64,000 nucleotides of DNA. It comes from Shinisaurus crocodilurus (Eukaryota; Chordata; Lepidosauria; Squamata; Shinisauridae). The stretch is taken from the NCBI GenBank assembly GCA_021292165.1, contig CM037880.1, forward strand, positions 186,296,868-186,360,867, given 5' to 3'. The notes beneath the pieces are model-generated. The model searched no databases, was not told the DNA's origin, and saw only the letters and a program-made list of their open reading frames with translations. The position numbers were made by a program, and so were the translations under genes. Positions 23,527 through 35,330 of this stretch are shown here, piece by piece (the stretch's first letter is position 1; every line of letters begins with the position of its first letter).

Positions 23527-23832
23527 GTCCACAAAAAGGATAAAAAGTACAAATGTATGGTGTGTAAGAAGATTTTCATGCTAGCAGCCAGCGTTGGAAT
23601 AAGACATGGATCTCGACGTTATGGTGTTTGTGTTGACTGTGCAGATAAATCTCAACCAGGAGGGCAAGAGGGAGTAGACCAGGTACAGGACACAGATTTT
23701 CCTAGAGATGAAGAGTTTGAAGAAAATGAAGTGGGGGAGGCTGACGAAGAGCTGCCTGATGATGTGGAAGAACAGAATGATCAGACTCGATGGGATGAAT
23801 CTGGGGAAGTCTGTGTGCCTTTAGAAGACTGA
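23527..23832 (+). CDS. ZBTB10: ZBTB10 terminal exon: last finger-like motif and acidic tail
   Basis: The acceptor is CTCCTTTTGTGCAG and the entry is phase 0. It completes finger 2 (VH) and encodes a third, atypical finger-like segment, [10 protein letters not shown]...[15 protein letters not shown], in which the usual His-x3-His is replaced by a cysteine-rich arrangement. The tail is strongly acidic ([17 protein letters not shown], then WDESGEVC) and ends at TGA, 23830-23832. The sequence matches what I remember of the ZBTB10 C-terminus almost residue for residue, so the protein end is conserved and intact. Confidence 0.97.
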   Translation, partial: VHKKDKKYKCMVCKKIFMLAASVGIRHGSRRYGVCVDCADKSQPGGQEGVDQVQDTDFPRDEEFEENEVGEADEELPDDVEEQNDQTRWDESGEVCVPLED

Positions 23833-24715
23833 TGGGGCTTGATCTTTTAGACGCTTTATTTAGATGTCATATGGACTTGACCATCTTGAATTTTTGGACT
23901 GAAAGCTTGGAAAATATGGTACAGGCTGGATGGAAGTTATGTTGCTGTGAAAATTGTAGGGTTAAAGCCTTATAGCAAAAAAGGATTATTAATTTTTTAA
24001 AGATATTTGCACAGGACTGTACAGCATACAGCCATTTGGTTGAATTATAGAGTCCTCACATCTACAGTCAATTATCAAAAGAAAATGTATTTTTTATTAT
24101 TTATAGGATATAGCTATCTGGGTCCTAAGCAAGCATAGTAATAACTGTGCTTGGGTTAGACATTCATGTGATCTTTAACATGAATGAAGCAAATTGCAAT
24201 CTTTGGAGATGGCTCCCTTGATTCCAATCATAGTTTGTGAACAAATGTGGCTAATTTGGGCTAGTGGCTCATGTTTCCTGATAGGGGACTTTGCCACATC
24301 TCCCTTGCCTTCCCCTCAATGGTTTAAATATCAGCATCTTGATGACCTGGATCTAAATCACTTAGTTTTGTCAGGATGTGGTTTAGCTGACAAGTCCTGG
24401 AGAACTTAATCATTGATATTTAATTTACTGACTTTTTCTGGGGTTTGATACCTTGAGTTTGCAAAAAGCTACTACTCTTTCACCAAATACACAATAATGA
24501 CTTAAAACTGCAAGGAGGATTGTGATTGGAATGAAAGTAATTTTCTCCTTGTCACTTAAATAACTTTATATTAGACACTTTCTGGCATGGCTGCCCATGT
24601 TTTAATTTATGTTTTGTTAGCACTATTCCTATTGGCTATCATTTTTATTCACTACTGTATACCTCAGTCCATCACAAAGCTTAGAGTTCTAGAATCTGAG
24701 GAGGAGTGTGATAGA

Positions 24716-24721
24716 AATAAA
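24716..24721 (+). promoter_or_regulatory. ZBTB10: Candidate polyadenylation signal
   Basis: AATAAA, the first canonical hexamer after the ZBTB10 stop. Further hexamers at 25247 and 27087 are equally good by sequence. Confidence 0.35.
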
Positions 24722-25246
24722 TGTAATTGGCTTTATTTTTTTTATTTTTTTTGTTTAAATAGTTTAACCCGATTTGTCTGCTTTTGTCTAGTTTTGTTAT
24801 GTGGAAAATTAGACACAAGGCTGTCTTTTTTTTTTTTCTTCTTTTTTTTTTGTGCCCCATTGCTCTTCATTAAAGTGAACACAAAATGAACCTTTGCTTC
24901 TCTTCTATTTTGGGGGTTCTTTTATATACCAAACTACATTTAACCTGGCAGCTTAATTTGCTGGAATGTTTTTTAAAAAAATTTTTTGTTCGTATAACTG
25001 CTAGAGCTATTTATCCCCAATGCTCTTTGCTTCTGTTTTTGGATGAGATGTTGAAACTTGAATTTTTGTAGCCATAAATCTTTTCTAAACTTGTTATACT
25101 GTACCAATGATTTCAGGCCTTTTTTCTGAGGGAAGGGAGGGTATTGCACCTTTTTATGCTTAGAATTCTCAGCTTCATCTAGCCTGAATGCAAGTGAGCT
25201 ACCTGAACTTTAGACACTGCATTCAATATATTACTATGTCACAATG

Positions 25247-25252
25247 AATAAA
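25247..25252 (+). promoter_or_regulatory. ZBTB10: Candidate polyadenylation signal
   Basis: AATAAA within an AT-rich stretch, 1.4 kb after the ZBTB10 stop. A GT/T-rich element follows within about 100 bases. Confidence 0.35.
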
Positions 25253-25873
25253 TATGCACAGCATTTACCATAACACATAGCTAGGCCAGTGTGATAGTAC
25301 TGTATTATAAGTTGAGGGGTCACCATATTTGAGTTTGTTAACTTTAAAATGAGTATATTTTCCTATTTTATATCTGAGAACTAAATTATGGTAGTTGTGT
25401 GGTAAACTTAATTGCTTTGACAGATAGAATCTTAATGGTGCTCCATCTGATCAAAGTAGATATATATAAAAATATATTTAAAGAGACAGCTTTATTATCC
25501 CTTATTTCAGTACAACAATGGATTAATGTTAGAAACTGTTTCTGCAGGATGAAACAGAGATCGAATTATATGGGTATTAAATTGTATAACCTTTTCTATC
25601 CAAATCTTTCATTGGTAGATTCCACATCACTGTAAACCTGACAGATGGGTAGTTCTTGGGTTTTGCTTTTAAACAACTGAATACATCTTATTCTCGTTCT
25701 AGACTGATGTGTAATTCTGGTGGGGTCCAAAGTAGAAAATAGTGGGCAAAGATAATATGAATGGGAAGTATTTTAAACGTTAAGTAAATGTTCTGCTCTG
25801 TGAATATGTAAGTTATAGTATAAAGATTCTTCCATCCCATTTATTCCCCTTAAAATAGTTTACAATTGGTAGA

Positions 25874-25878
<5 letters not shown>

Positions 25879-25904
<26 letters not shown>
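25879..25904. repeat. (TA)n microsatellite followed by (GA)n
   Basis: A TA run passing directly into GAGAGA. Confidence 0.9.
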
Positions 25905-25919
<15 letters not shown>

Positions 25920-27278
25920 AATCCACCTAAATCTGCTTTATTAGAAGAGCATACTACTCACTTAATGCTTAAACTGGACCTGGCTTTACATTCTTAATGT
26001 ATTTTACTTATTCTCTTGAAACTGAATCTCCTTTTGCTACTTAAATCATTTATGTATATCTGGTAAATTATGACCAAATTTGTTGTTAGATTGCATACAG
26101 TAAATTGAAATATACACTTGGTACACTACAGAATTGTTGTGCTTTTTGTTCGGGTTACATTATTTTGGAGATAATTTTAGTAGACACATTCAAACTTCCT
26201 GTTGGCCTTTGATGAATAATAATGCATTTTGTATCTCTCTGGTCAAACTTTATTTTTTTAAAACTAGTATTTGTCAAGTATTGTCTTCTGGTGGTTGTTG
26301 CTTGTTTCAAAACATGCTGCGTGTAAGTATTAGGATTGTTTTATTGGAGTAGACACTCAAATTTTGAATAGTAGTTGAGACCTCTATGCTAGTGTTCTGT
26401 AGACTTGTCCTTTTCTTGGCCAAGTAAATGTTTGAACAGAAGTCTACTAGAAAACCTTACAACCATTCTACAGTTTGAAAAATAGTTCATTACTTTTTAT
26501 AAACAAAGGATGGAATCTAATTAAATTGTTTCGTCACCAGAACTATGAGCTGAGAGGCACAATTTCTCTCTGCAGTCCCTCCTGCACCCTCAATCTTTTC
26601 TGGAGGAATCCCGCAGAACAGATTTTCAGGGGCTGCGGAGGGGAGGAGGAAAAAGTCCTGTCATGAGCAGATTCCTGTTTGTGCAATGTAGGATTCCACT
26701 CCAAGGCAGAAATTATTTTCACACACTATAGCTCTTTATTTTTTTAAAGCAAGTCAAATTTAATTTTAAATTTAGTTGTACATTGCTTTTGCGCTTGATG
26801 TGGTATGGTACAAATCCTCCAAAAACTTCTGGCTTTAAATATGTATAGACTGAACTGTGTTAGTTAACTGTTGTTAAGTTGAACAACTTCAATCATACAC
26901 ATCATTATCTCACTTATTTTTTTGTAAGTCTACCTTGAAAGCCTGAGTATGCCCATGCTTTTGCACTTCATTAATAAGTCTTGTATTTCTTTTCTTCCTT
27001 AGACAGGGTGAAGAAAACTCCTAATGACACTAAGTAGTAGATACCTCTATCCAATTGTTCCTTGTGCTGAAGAAAGAGCAGTGTAGAATAAACTGTAGAA
27101 GAAGCTTAGCTAAAGCATACTTTCCATGCTTCCCTTCCTTCAGTGCTGCTGTAAGATTGCACATACCAAAGGCCTGGTTAAAGCTCATCCTCTTCTATTT
27201 TTCTAAAAAATAAGTGGAACAACTTTGATTCTGCATATAGATTAATTTCCTTCGGCTATTGGGTGGTATAGAAATGGA

Positions 27279-27326
<48 letters not shown>

Positions 27327-27327
27327 A
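27279..27327. repeat. (ATG)n microsatellite
   Basis: About 16 ATG units. On the minus strand they read as poly-Ser in an accidental frame. Confidence 0.95.
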
Positions 27328-27602
27328 ATGATAATAGTGGAGGCTGAAATGACACCAGTAATCTGAGATTTTGTAAAGAATTAGTGTGCCACAAGAATTG
27401 CAAGTCCTCTTCTTTTTCCTGTCTCACATGCTTTTCTGGGAGTAGGCTGTGAAATGAACTTCTGGCTTTGGTTTCTTCCCTCTAGGGAATTCATAGTGCT
27501 GTTAATTTAGCAATAGTTGTCCCTTTGCTCAGGCTATACAGTACGGAACAAAAATTTGGAGGATGGAGTGGGCTGTTGATTTTACGATGATGCTGAAAGT
27601 TC

Positions 27603-27656
27603 TGTCACCAAGGATAGACCTTTGGTCTGATCCAGCATGGCTCTTCTTATGTTGTT
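27603..27656 (+). repeat. CR1-type LINE 3' tail
   Basis: GGATAGACCTTTGGTCTGATC...GGCTCTTCTTATGTTGTT, the extreme 3' end of a CR1-type LINE. The same end is at about 48588-48656. Confidence 0.65.
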
Positions 27657-27785
27657 AAAGATGCCATACAAGCCCCATTCTTTTAACTTGGGACTTATGA
27701 ATGTGTGATAGATACTTCCTTTCCATTTGGTGACTGTTGGTCCATGAATAATCCAAAAGGCTTAAACATCTCTTGAAGCCAGTCT
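27655..27785 (-). CDS. Tentative terminal exon of the coiled-coil gene
   Basis: A phase-1-compatible acceptor (CTCCTCAGCTTATCAG) opens a 42-residue frame ending TAA at 27657-27655: TGFKRCLSLLDYSW, then SHQMERKYLSHIHKSQVK. The upstream AG of the same tract would open a different 33-codon frame (IRDWLQEMFKPFGLF) that does not fit the previous exon's phase. The stop lies at the edge of a CR1-tail repeat (27603-27656). The composition is not coiled coil, and this call rests only on phase and openness. Confidence 0.3.
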
Positions 27786-28033
27786 CTGATAAGCTGAGGA
27801 GATACCAATGTCCTTTCATTTTAGACTGTCAGTAAAACAAAAGGCCTAGTTTAATTCATCTCCAAATACTACCCTTTAAAGAATTTATCCTAGAAAAATT
27901 GTATCATGTGCAAAATGCAACTTCTCAATTTGAGGAAACTTCTAGAAACATTACATTCTTATAGTAGGCCAGCATATATAAATAACTGCTTCCCAAAGTT
28001 AGCTTGTTGATGCATGGTTTGCTGTTAATATAC

Positions 28034-28166
28034 TTGAGAACTCTTTCCATTTTTCTTTCTGCAGAAGCGATGCCATATCGACTTGAGACTTCAAATTGTT
28101 GAGGTCACAGGACAAGCGATTAACATGGCTGTGCACAAAGTTGATTTCTTTTTCCCTTTCAGCAAT
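28034..28166 (-). CDS. Coiled-coil gene, last confidently placed exon
   Basis: This exon has 133 bases, with acceptor CTTTTCCCATTAACCCAG and donor TCAA/GTATAT. It is phase 0 in and phase 1 out. It encodes IAEREKEINFVHSHVNRLS then CDLNNLKSQVDMASLLQKEK and WKEFS. If the donor is not used, the frame runs a further dozen codons and stops, which would be an alternative C-terminus (SILTANHASTS). Confidence 0.85.
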
Positions 28167-29002
28167 CTGGGTTAATGGGAAAAGACATGTTAATTCTGAA
28201 TACTGAAATAAAACTATGCTGCAAAGAAAATTAGAGTCTTCATATTTGACCTACTGAATATAAATATATGTAAAATGGTTGGGCATTTGACTCATTTGTT
28301 GAAAGTTTGTTTCAAAACGAAGAGATGCAGTGGTTCTGATCTATTAGATTAGGAAGAGAAATGTATACTCTCTTGAGTGGTACCCTACACAGCCATGCAT
28401 GTTGAATGGTTAGCCACAGTATTGCCTGTAGAATTCAGCATCCTGAGACACTTTTTTTTTTTTAAAGAGCATGTTTCTAGCCCTCTAGACTGCCATGATG
28501 CTTCTGAAAGTGTGTGGTTAAACAGTGGCAGCAGGGGGCTTCAGTGCCTTGCATACTACTTTGCCCTTATATTTAGCACTACTGCCTGTAGATAAGGGGG
28601 TGTAAGGTAAGAGAAAACCCATGCAAGAGATACTTATAATTTCCTGTCCACTCTAGGCATCTATCTCTTATTCCCACAAAAATAAAACACTTGGCGCTTT
28701 AAATGCCAATGTTTGTTGTGGCATAAGCTTTCAAAGACCAGAATACATTAGACTTGATGCATCTGAAGTGGGCTCTGGCCCACAAAAATTTATGCTACAA
28801 TAAATGTTCCTATTTAAAACAGCACCAAACCCTTACTGCTGCTGACCTGTATGGCTACCCCTATGGAATTTATTGCTGTGGTAGTTGTTATGAACTCCAA
28901 AATATTTCTTTTTGGGAGGGAAGAACTTCTCATCTGTGTAGAATTGATTGCATTTGGATGCATCCCTCCCAAGAGTTGTTCGCTTCTCAGCCTTGAGGTA
29001 GG

Positions 29003-29005
<3 letters not shown>

Positions 29006-29036
<31 letters not shown>
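29006..29036. repeat. (GT)n microsatellite
   Basis: About 15 GT units. Confidence 0.9.
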
Positions 29037-29038
<2 letters not shown>

Positions 29039-29805
29039 TGCAGGCACGCATACATGCATCCATGCAGGCTGGGGAAGAGACTTGTCCAGGTAGGTGTCTT
29101 AATGGGCTTTGTAGCTGAGCGAAGATTTGGACATAGACACCCTACAACCAAGCCCAGTAAGTTTGCCATAGAAGTTCCCTAACAGCTGTAGCTTTCTAGA
29201 AGAGGCTGACAACCTGAGGCCATTACATTCTGCATCAAGGAAAGCTGAATTGTGTAACCTATATAAATTATGCAGACTAAATACGTAAATGCTTTATTAC
29301 GAAGTGATGTACAGCACAGAAGTTGTATACCTCTAACCACTGGAAATATACTGGGTTCTGAAATTGCACCAAATACTTTCAACCCTATCAACTTTTAAAA
29401 AGAAAAACAAAGGGCAGCACTGCTGCTCTGCTTACACAATTGATGTAGCACTAGCATAAGTTACCTTTAGCACAACACCGATAGCATATGCCAGAGGGAT
29501 AGGTTTTCTTTCTAAATGTAAGTGCTACTGGATGCTGAATTCTGCTATTAAGAACCATGAACATGCTTGCATACTGTGCCTGAAAATGCAGCATCTATAT
29601 AGCCCTAATGATTCTCGAAGAACATGAGTTGCAAAATATCTTTTATGATTACCATCCTATTCCATTCAACTCAATCTTTAAAATAAACACCCTTTAAATT
29701 TAATTTTAACACCCTTTAATATATTAGTAAAAAAAACCTTTCAACAAAATAAAAAGCATACTAATCAGTAGCTGTGTTCTAGCTTTATATAGTGCACACT
29801 GACCT

Positions 29806-30215
29806 GGTTCACACACAACACTTAAGTCATGATTTGTTGCCCTATCCAAGGTTTGTCTGGCAGATGATTGAACAAACCATGGTTTGTTTTCTCAATTCCT
29901 GTGTGTGTTTCCCTCCATCACCTATGCCCTCCCTGTATCCCAAATGCCTTTGTAGCACTGTAGCAGTGGCATGTAGAGTGCCCCCCCCTTGTATTCTGCC
30001 TCTAGCCTGGTGGAACTACCCACGAACAACCCATGCTTCTGGGTTTGAATGTAACTACCCATGGTTTAAACAACCCAGAGTTCACAACCCAACCACAAAC
30101 CTTGTTTTTTCTTTCTGGGTTGTTAATGGTTAACAAACCATGGTTTGTTACTATGGCTGGGTTCACACATGACAACCCAGAATACAACAACCCATGGGTT
30201 AAAGAAACATGAGTT
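29806..30215. mobile_element. Large fold-back element (AACCCATGG type)
   Basis: Repeated inverted units such as AACAAACCATGGTTTGTT, ACAACCCA and TGGGTTGT run from TTCACACACAACACTTAAGTC to GGTTCACACATGACAACCC. Related, variably complete fold-backs are at 11790-12510, 18731-18915, 38133-38490, 57868-58060 and 59455-59575. Confidence 0.55.
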
Positions 30216-30569
30216 AGCATTATCTGCAAATCAGGTCAGTGACAATTTTCTTTTGATCTGTGAAGCTGCTGTCTGGGATATAAAGTGCTATTTTAGGCCA
30301 CTCAAAGGCTCTTGTTGTATCCAGAGGGATTTCCCCCGCCCCCGCCTTGAACAGCTGCCCTCGTGCCATAGCACAAACTGCTTTTCAGACGCTCCTCTAG
30401 AGGTTTCAGAAGTGGTTGTCATACTGGATGGGGACACACAGGCCAGGATCAAAGAGACTCACAAGTCTGTTTCCACCAAATTAAATGGGCCAAAACTGAG
30501 TTATTGTTTTGGGGGGATTATTGCAATGTAAATGGATCTCACTGCAACCTGGCAATTACCTTACAATAG

Positions 30570-30760
30570 TACATAAGAGTACTATTGTATCAGACCACAG
30601 GTCCATGTTATCCAGCATCCTTTTTCACACGGGCCAGTCAGATGCCTCTGTGAAGACCAGAAGATGACCATTTTTGATCCCAGCATCTGGTATTCAGTGG
30701 CATACTGCCTGTATACATGAAGGTTCCATACAGCTGTTCATGAATGGGTACAAATCTCCG
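30570..30760 (-). repeat. CR1-type LINE 3' tail, degenerate
   Basis: The blocks CAGACCACAGGTCCATGTTATC, GGCCAGTCAGATGCCTCT and CAGTGGCATACTGCCTG match the minus-orientation tail seen at 21707, with more decay. Confidence 0.5.
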
Positions 30761-30799
30761 TTTAAAGCCATTTTAGGGCCAAAATGTGATATGTGAAAT

Positions 30800-31143
30800 C
30801 AGGGTTGCAATGATTTAAATCAGAATGATTTCAATCAATGATTAAATCATTGATAAAATCATCAATAAAAATCTTTTTTTAAATTTTTTTTTTTGCAAAA
30901 AATCATGATTTTTTGCAACCCTGTCGTGTAGGTAGCCTAGTAACTGATAATACTGGTAATGTTAAAAAAAATGAGGAAAGTGTTTTCTGTATAATTTGGT
31001 GTTCTTAATTATTAAGTGTGGGCTATTTGTACATGTGGTTGCCTGAAACTTTGAAATTAATTTTACTAAAAATTTTTTGGGGAAAATGGAATAAATAAAA
31101 AAAATCATTGATTTAAATTTAAAAAATTAAATTTGCAACCCTG
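30800..31143. mobile_element. hAT-type element with perfect 8-bp TSD
   Basis: The ends CAGGGTTGCAA and TTGCAACCCTG are exact inverted repeats. They are flanked by TGTGAAAT on both sides (30792-30799 and 31144-31151). The interior is made of ATGATTTAAATCA-like palindromes and A/T runs with no coding capacity. Confidence 0.88.
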
Positions 31144-31486
31144 TGTGAAATGCATTTCCCCTACCGCTACTAAGTAGCCACTACAGAAGTGTGGGCGGAA
31201 GGGTTAAACACTTCCTGAGCCCCCACCCCCATCCCTGTGCTGCACTCCTAAAGATACTAATAGCAGCTTCCCTCCCAAATAGTAACTTAGGAATTTTTAT
31301 TAGGAACATGGTGATGGGAAGCATTAAATAGCTCTCCCACTGCATCACAGTCCCAATCCTGATCAGACCCCACCCCATACAGCTACTATTTTTTTCACTC
31401 GCACACAGTGTGATCACACACATTCATGTATGGTTAGTGTTGGCCTTAAGCAGCTATCACCACATATTTTGTTAGTGAAAAGAATA

Positions 31487-31738
31487 CAGTAATACCTTGG
31501 ATTGCAAGCATAATTCGTTCGGAACCGTGCTTGTAATCCAAAACACTCTTATATCAAAGCGAGTCTCTGGCGGGCGTGAGCAGGGCCGATTTTGGCCCGC
31601 TCGAGGCGAGCGGTTACATCCCTACGACTACTTGTCTTGCAAGACCTTGCTCGTTTATCAAGTCAAAATTTTAATTTTTTTTTGCTTGTCTTGCAAAACG
31701 CTCTCAGACCAAGTTACATGCAATACAAGGTATTACTG
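31487..31738 (+). mobile_element. Mariner-like fold-back MITE, GC-rich-core subfamily
   Basis: TA duplication on both sides, ends CAGTAATACCTTGGATTGC and CAATACAAGGTATTACTG, with the CpG-rich core. It sits 85 bases from an exon of the coiled-coil gene. Confidence 0.78.
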
Positions 31739-31823
31739 TACATTAAATATGTACTTTATAAATAAGATGCATTATGAAGGATTGCAGGCAAAACAATCTA
31801 CTGCTTGAGAAATGTACAGATAC

Positions 31824-31991
31824 CTGTTTATGTAATTGGGAAATATGTTCTACTAAAAGAGTTTTTTCTGTTCGCAGCTTGGAATTTTCCAGTTGAACTT
31901 TGGCATCTCTCTCTTCTAAATCTGTTAGTTGTGACTGAAGCAACTGCCCATTTTGATCCACAGATTTCCTTTCTTGCTGTAGTTGAAGCAC
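31824..31991 (-). CDS. Coiled-coil gene, exon with LQLQQERKS helix
   Basis: This exon has 168 bases and is phase 0 on both sides, with acceptor TTGGTAAATAG and donor CAG/GTATCT. It encodes 56 residues, including VLQLQQERKSVDQNGQLLQS and LENSKLRTEKTLLVEHISQL. The plus-strand mariner-like MITE ends only 85 bases from this exon's donor side. Confidence 0.9.
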
Positions 31992-33024
31992 CTATTTACC
32001 AATGGCTCCAATTAGCATTATGTCAAGGCATTGATCTCATTTTTTAAATTTCTCCAGATAAGTCACTGCTTGGATAAGGGTTCCTGTGGTTATGTAGGAA
32101 TAAGCAAGCTCATTCAGAAGTGATCTGCTACACTCATAATTACTACTATATTGCCAGCCTCTTGGCACTAGGACATTATTTCAGACAGCAGAAACCAAAG
32201 GCTGCTTTTGAATGCATTTAAAATTAGTTTAGCCAAAAAATATGATTTTAACTGTTGTAAACCGCCCAGAGAGCTTTGGCTATTGGGCGGTATAAAAATG
32301 TATTAAATAAATAATTAAATAAAATAAAAATATATTAACTTGCAGTTTTTTTAATCTCAAGAACTATAGCAGCTAACAAAATAAGACCTTTCCTTAGTTT
32401 TGAAATATATAGCCCTTTTAATTGTGTGAAACCATTATTTTAGTGTGTAAAACCAATGAGGTGGCCAGATATGTATAGAATTGCACTGCACCTATCTACT
32501 CAGAAGTAAGCCGTTTTCAGTGGGACTTACTCCCAGGTTAGTGTGTATAGGATTGCAGCCTTAATTGGTTTTGAATAATTGAGTATTATCTGAAGCTTGT
32601 TTTGGGGAACGTGTGATTTCATACACCTTTCATGGTTCTTCTACCCTCTTTAAATGACCCCTCTGCAGTTACTACCAGGAGTATGCTAGATGCTGTGCAG
32701 AAGAAAAAATGTTGGCTTATAATCTTAAAACTATTTCCTACCATGAGATGTTTCAGGTCGCTTGCCTCATGGTAGAGATCTGCATGGGAAGGACCCAGTC
32801 ACAAGAACCGGATTCTTTAAGGGACCTAATACCACATGGATAGTGAGGCTTGCAAAATACATGTGGTACATCTAGTAACAAGAATAATTTCATCTCAGAG
32901 TTCTCTGTAGTAAGACTGCATCACCAGCACCTCATTGTGTGAAAATGTTAAGTAGCCCCAAGGAAGGCCAAAGAGGAAAAAGATCAAAATTTTATAAAGG
33001 GGTAGCAAGGAGGAAAAATGAGTA

Positions 33025-33285
33025 CAGTAATACCTTGGATTGAGAGCATAATTAGTTCCGGAAAGATGCTTGTAATCCAAAACACTCTTAAATCAAAGCG
33101 AGTCTCTGGCGGGCGTGAGCGGGGCCGATTTCAGCCTGCTACGCCCGCTCAAGGCGAGCGGTTACATCCCTACAACTTGTATTGCAAGACCTTGCTTGTT
33201 TATCAAGTCAAAATTTTTAAGAAATTTTTTGCTTGTCTTGCAAAACGCTCTCAGACCAAGTTACTTGCAATCCAAGGTATTACTG
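33025..33285 (+). mobile_element. Mariner-like fold-back MITE, GC-rich-core subfamily
   Basis: TA-flanked, with near-identical ends CAGTAATACCTTGGATTG and GCAATCCAAGGTATTACTG. The core matches the copies at 19129 and 31487. Confidence 0.78.
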
Positions 33286-33628
33286 TAGTAATGAATAGGT
33301 GATCAAAATAAAGGAAGGAAGAGGGTTTGTTTGGATAGAAGGGGAAATGCTGGTATGGGATTCATCACAACTTTTCTGGAACAACACCTGATCACCCTTT
33401 TTTTTTATTGGCCTCTCAATATTTGGAGAAATTTTGTTCTAAATTACTACATAACAGAAGTGTAGGGAAACTGCCTAATCTGGAAAGTTATTGCTATATC
33501 AGCTCGTCTTAGGAACTTGATAGTCAAGTTCCATTCTTTATTTTCACAAAATGTGTAAAGTGCTCTACTGTAACAGCATTTACATTCTGCCAATGCAGTT
33601 AATTTCAAATATAAGAATGTGCAATGAC

Positions 33629-33787
33629 CTGCTCCTGGACTTTAAGAACCCTCCGTCTTTCATCCTGTAGTAGTGTCTTCAGGTCAGTGAGCTCCATCTC
33701 AAGTTGCCGTTCTCTTTCTCTCCCTGATGCCAGTTCAGACACCCTTCTTGAATGGGAGGTACATTCCTCCTCTCTCAGCTGCCTCTC
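33629..33787 (-). CDS. Coiled-coil gene, Arg/Glu-rich exon
   Basis: This exon has 159 bases and is phase 0 on both sides, with acceptor AATGCTATAG and donor CAG/GTCATT. It encodes 53 residues, including ERQLREEECTSHSRRVSEL and LEMELTDLKTLLQDERRR, a highly charged coil. The donor deviates from consensus after GT, but it is the only one that keeps the frame. Confidence 0.88.
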
Positions 33788-35167
33788 CTATAGCATTTGT
33801 ATGAGTTAGGCTGTACATTAGTACCCATCCCTTTGCCTGTGCTGCTGCTACTTCACCTACCCTTCCATGATTGCTCTAGTAAACAGGAAGCATACTTGTT
33901 CTCTCTCCTAGCCTTGAAGATCTATTGATTCTTTAAAGCGAAGAGTGCAGTGTACATAAGCTCTTTACGGCTGGATAGGATACCACACATCCAGGGGCAG
34001 AGTGCTTTACATAGTGTTATGGGGACTGCATGTCTGGCACTCCCTGTGGGGAAGGAAGAGCATGCTGTGTATAGTACAGGTACAGTTACCTTTTGCTCAC
34101 ATCGGGGCAACTGTGATAAGATCTAGACAGCGAGTAGCAAACTACATCTAGATGAATAAGTACAATTTGAAGACATAGAGCATGTACTTTATGACTGCTC
34201 CCACTTTCATGTTATAGTATGAAACCAGAAGTGCAAGAAGCACTATTTGAAAAATGAAAAGTACCATGTTGTATACAGTTTTACTTCCCTATGTAGACTG
34301 TTTCTTTGCTAGTTCCTTGAAATTTCTTATAGTGAACAGATGCAGACAGAATCTAAGGTGGAAAAATAATGTACAAACATGCTCTTAAGGGTGACAATTT
34401 CTGAAAACTCCTATGGCTCTTGCATGCTACTCTTCCATCCTGGATTGATTCTTGTGCCAGGAGGTATGTGCTGCCATTTTGACTTGAAAATGGTGTCTGT
34501 TCTTAATGCACCTACCGGTTTCGGCACATTTATAACCTGTTTTAGGGAATCGCCATATAGTTTGAAGTCCCACAATGGTAAATTCACTGATATGGATATA
34601 AGTGCATTGCATTCAAGGGGACTACTATAGTGCAACTTTTTTGTGCATGAGTTGCTTGATTTTGTTTATTACATTTAGCTGCTGCTGTGCAAGCAGCAGT
34701 TTGTTTTATGGTAAATACAGGAACATAAATTAGTTGCCAAGTTATGCTCTAGTCTACTTGCTGTAACATTTCTTTACTACAGGGAAATAGCAATAGAGTT
34801 TTGCTGCTGTTCCCAGCTCCTAGGGCCATAAGATGCCTATTAGGGAAATGCTGCTACTAGAACAGGCTTGGCCATGATGGTATTCCAGGGTTGGTGGTAG
34901 AACTCCATGCTGGCCCTGGGACCTGCATATCCTGTTCGATGGGTTACTTCCTCAGCCTGTTTCTTTGGTTTCTGTAGCTAAAGCAATTCTAACAAAATTA
35001 TTCTAATCTATTACGTTTTGTTTCAGATCGATGCATGTATTTTTCAGTAACATATAAGCTCATAATTTACAAGCCTAAAAAAGATCTTGGGATGGAACGC
35101 GCCTGTGGCCTTTTCAAGGTAGAAATTGAAGACGAACCAACATGCTGCATACCAGATAAAAACTTAC

Positions 35168-35330
35168 TTTGTTTAGTTGCCTGGTAGCTTCCATCATTTG
35201 AGCTTGTAAGAGGCCATTTTCCCTTGTCAGATGTCCACAATCTTCCGCCATCTTGTTGCGTAAGTATTTATCCTCATCAGCTGAAAGCTCTTTTTCCTTG
35301 AGGACTTGCCTTAATTTTTCAATCTCCTCG
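35168..35330 (-). CDS. Coiled-coil gene, exon with EEIEKLRQVLKEKE helix
   Basis: This exon has 163 bases, with acceptor ATTTACATTTAG and donor AAA/GTAAGT. It is phase 2 in (CG+C makes Arg) and phase 0 out. It encodes 54 residues, for example EEIEKLRQVLKEKELSADED and LTRENGLLQAQMMEATRQLNK, with regular hydrophobic heptad positions. The fit of phase and of coil register to its neighbours is good. Confidence 0.92.

Larger units (their letters stand above)
23833..25270 (+). other. ZBTB10: ZBTB10 3' UTR (minimum extent, end uncertain)
   Basis: The stretch after the ZBTB10 stop is AT-rich and largely free of recognisable repeats, as expected for a 3' UTR. AATAAA hexamers lie at 24716-24721 and 25247-25252, and a distal one at 27087-27092. 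Which is used cannot be told from sequence. Two matches to the miR-27 seed (CTGTGAA) lie at 23945-23951 and 25798-25804; the second is inside the UTR only if the distal signal is used. The small open frames here (for example 24587-24889) contain poly-Phe from T-runs and are not coding. Confidence 0.6.

Noticed and set aside
24587..24889. 100-codon frame after ZBTB10 with hydrophobic stretches, a possible membrane protein
   Set aside because: The hydrophobicity comes from T-runs in the 3' UTR (poly-Phe), with no conserved signature.
27140..27200. Terminal exon of the minus gene ending in KEDEL
   Set aside because: One AG would give Lys-Glu-Asp-Glu-Leu-stop, but the exon would be a few codons long, the tract is poor, and a cytosolic coiled-coil protein without a signal peptide has no use for an ER-retention tail.
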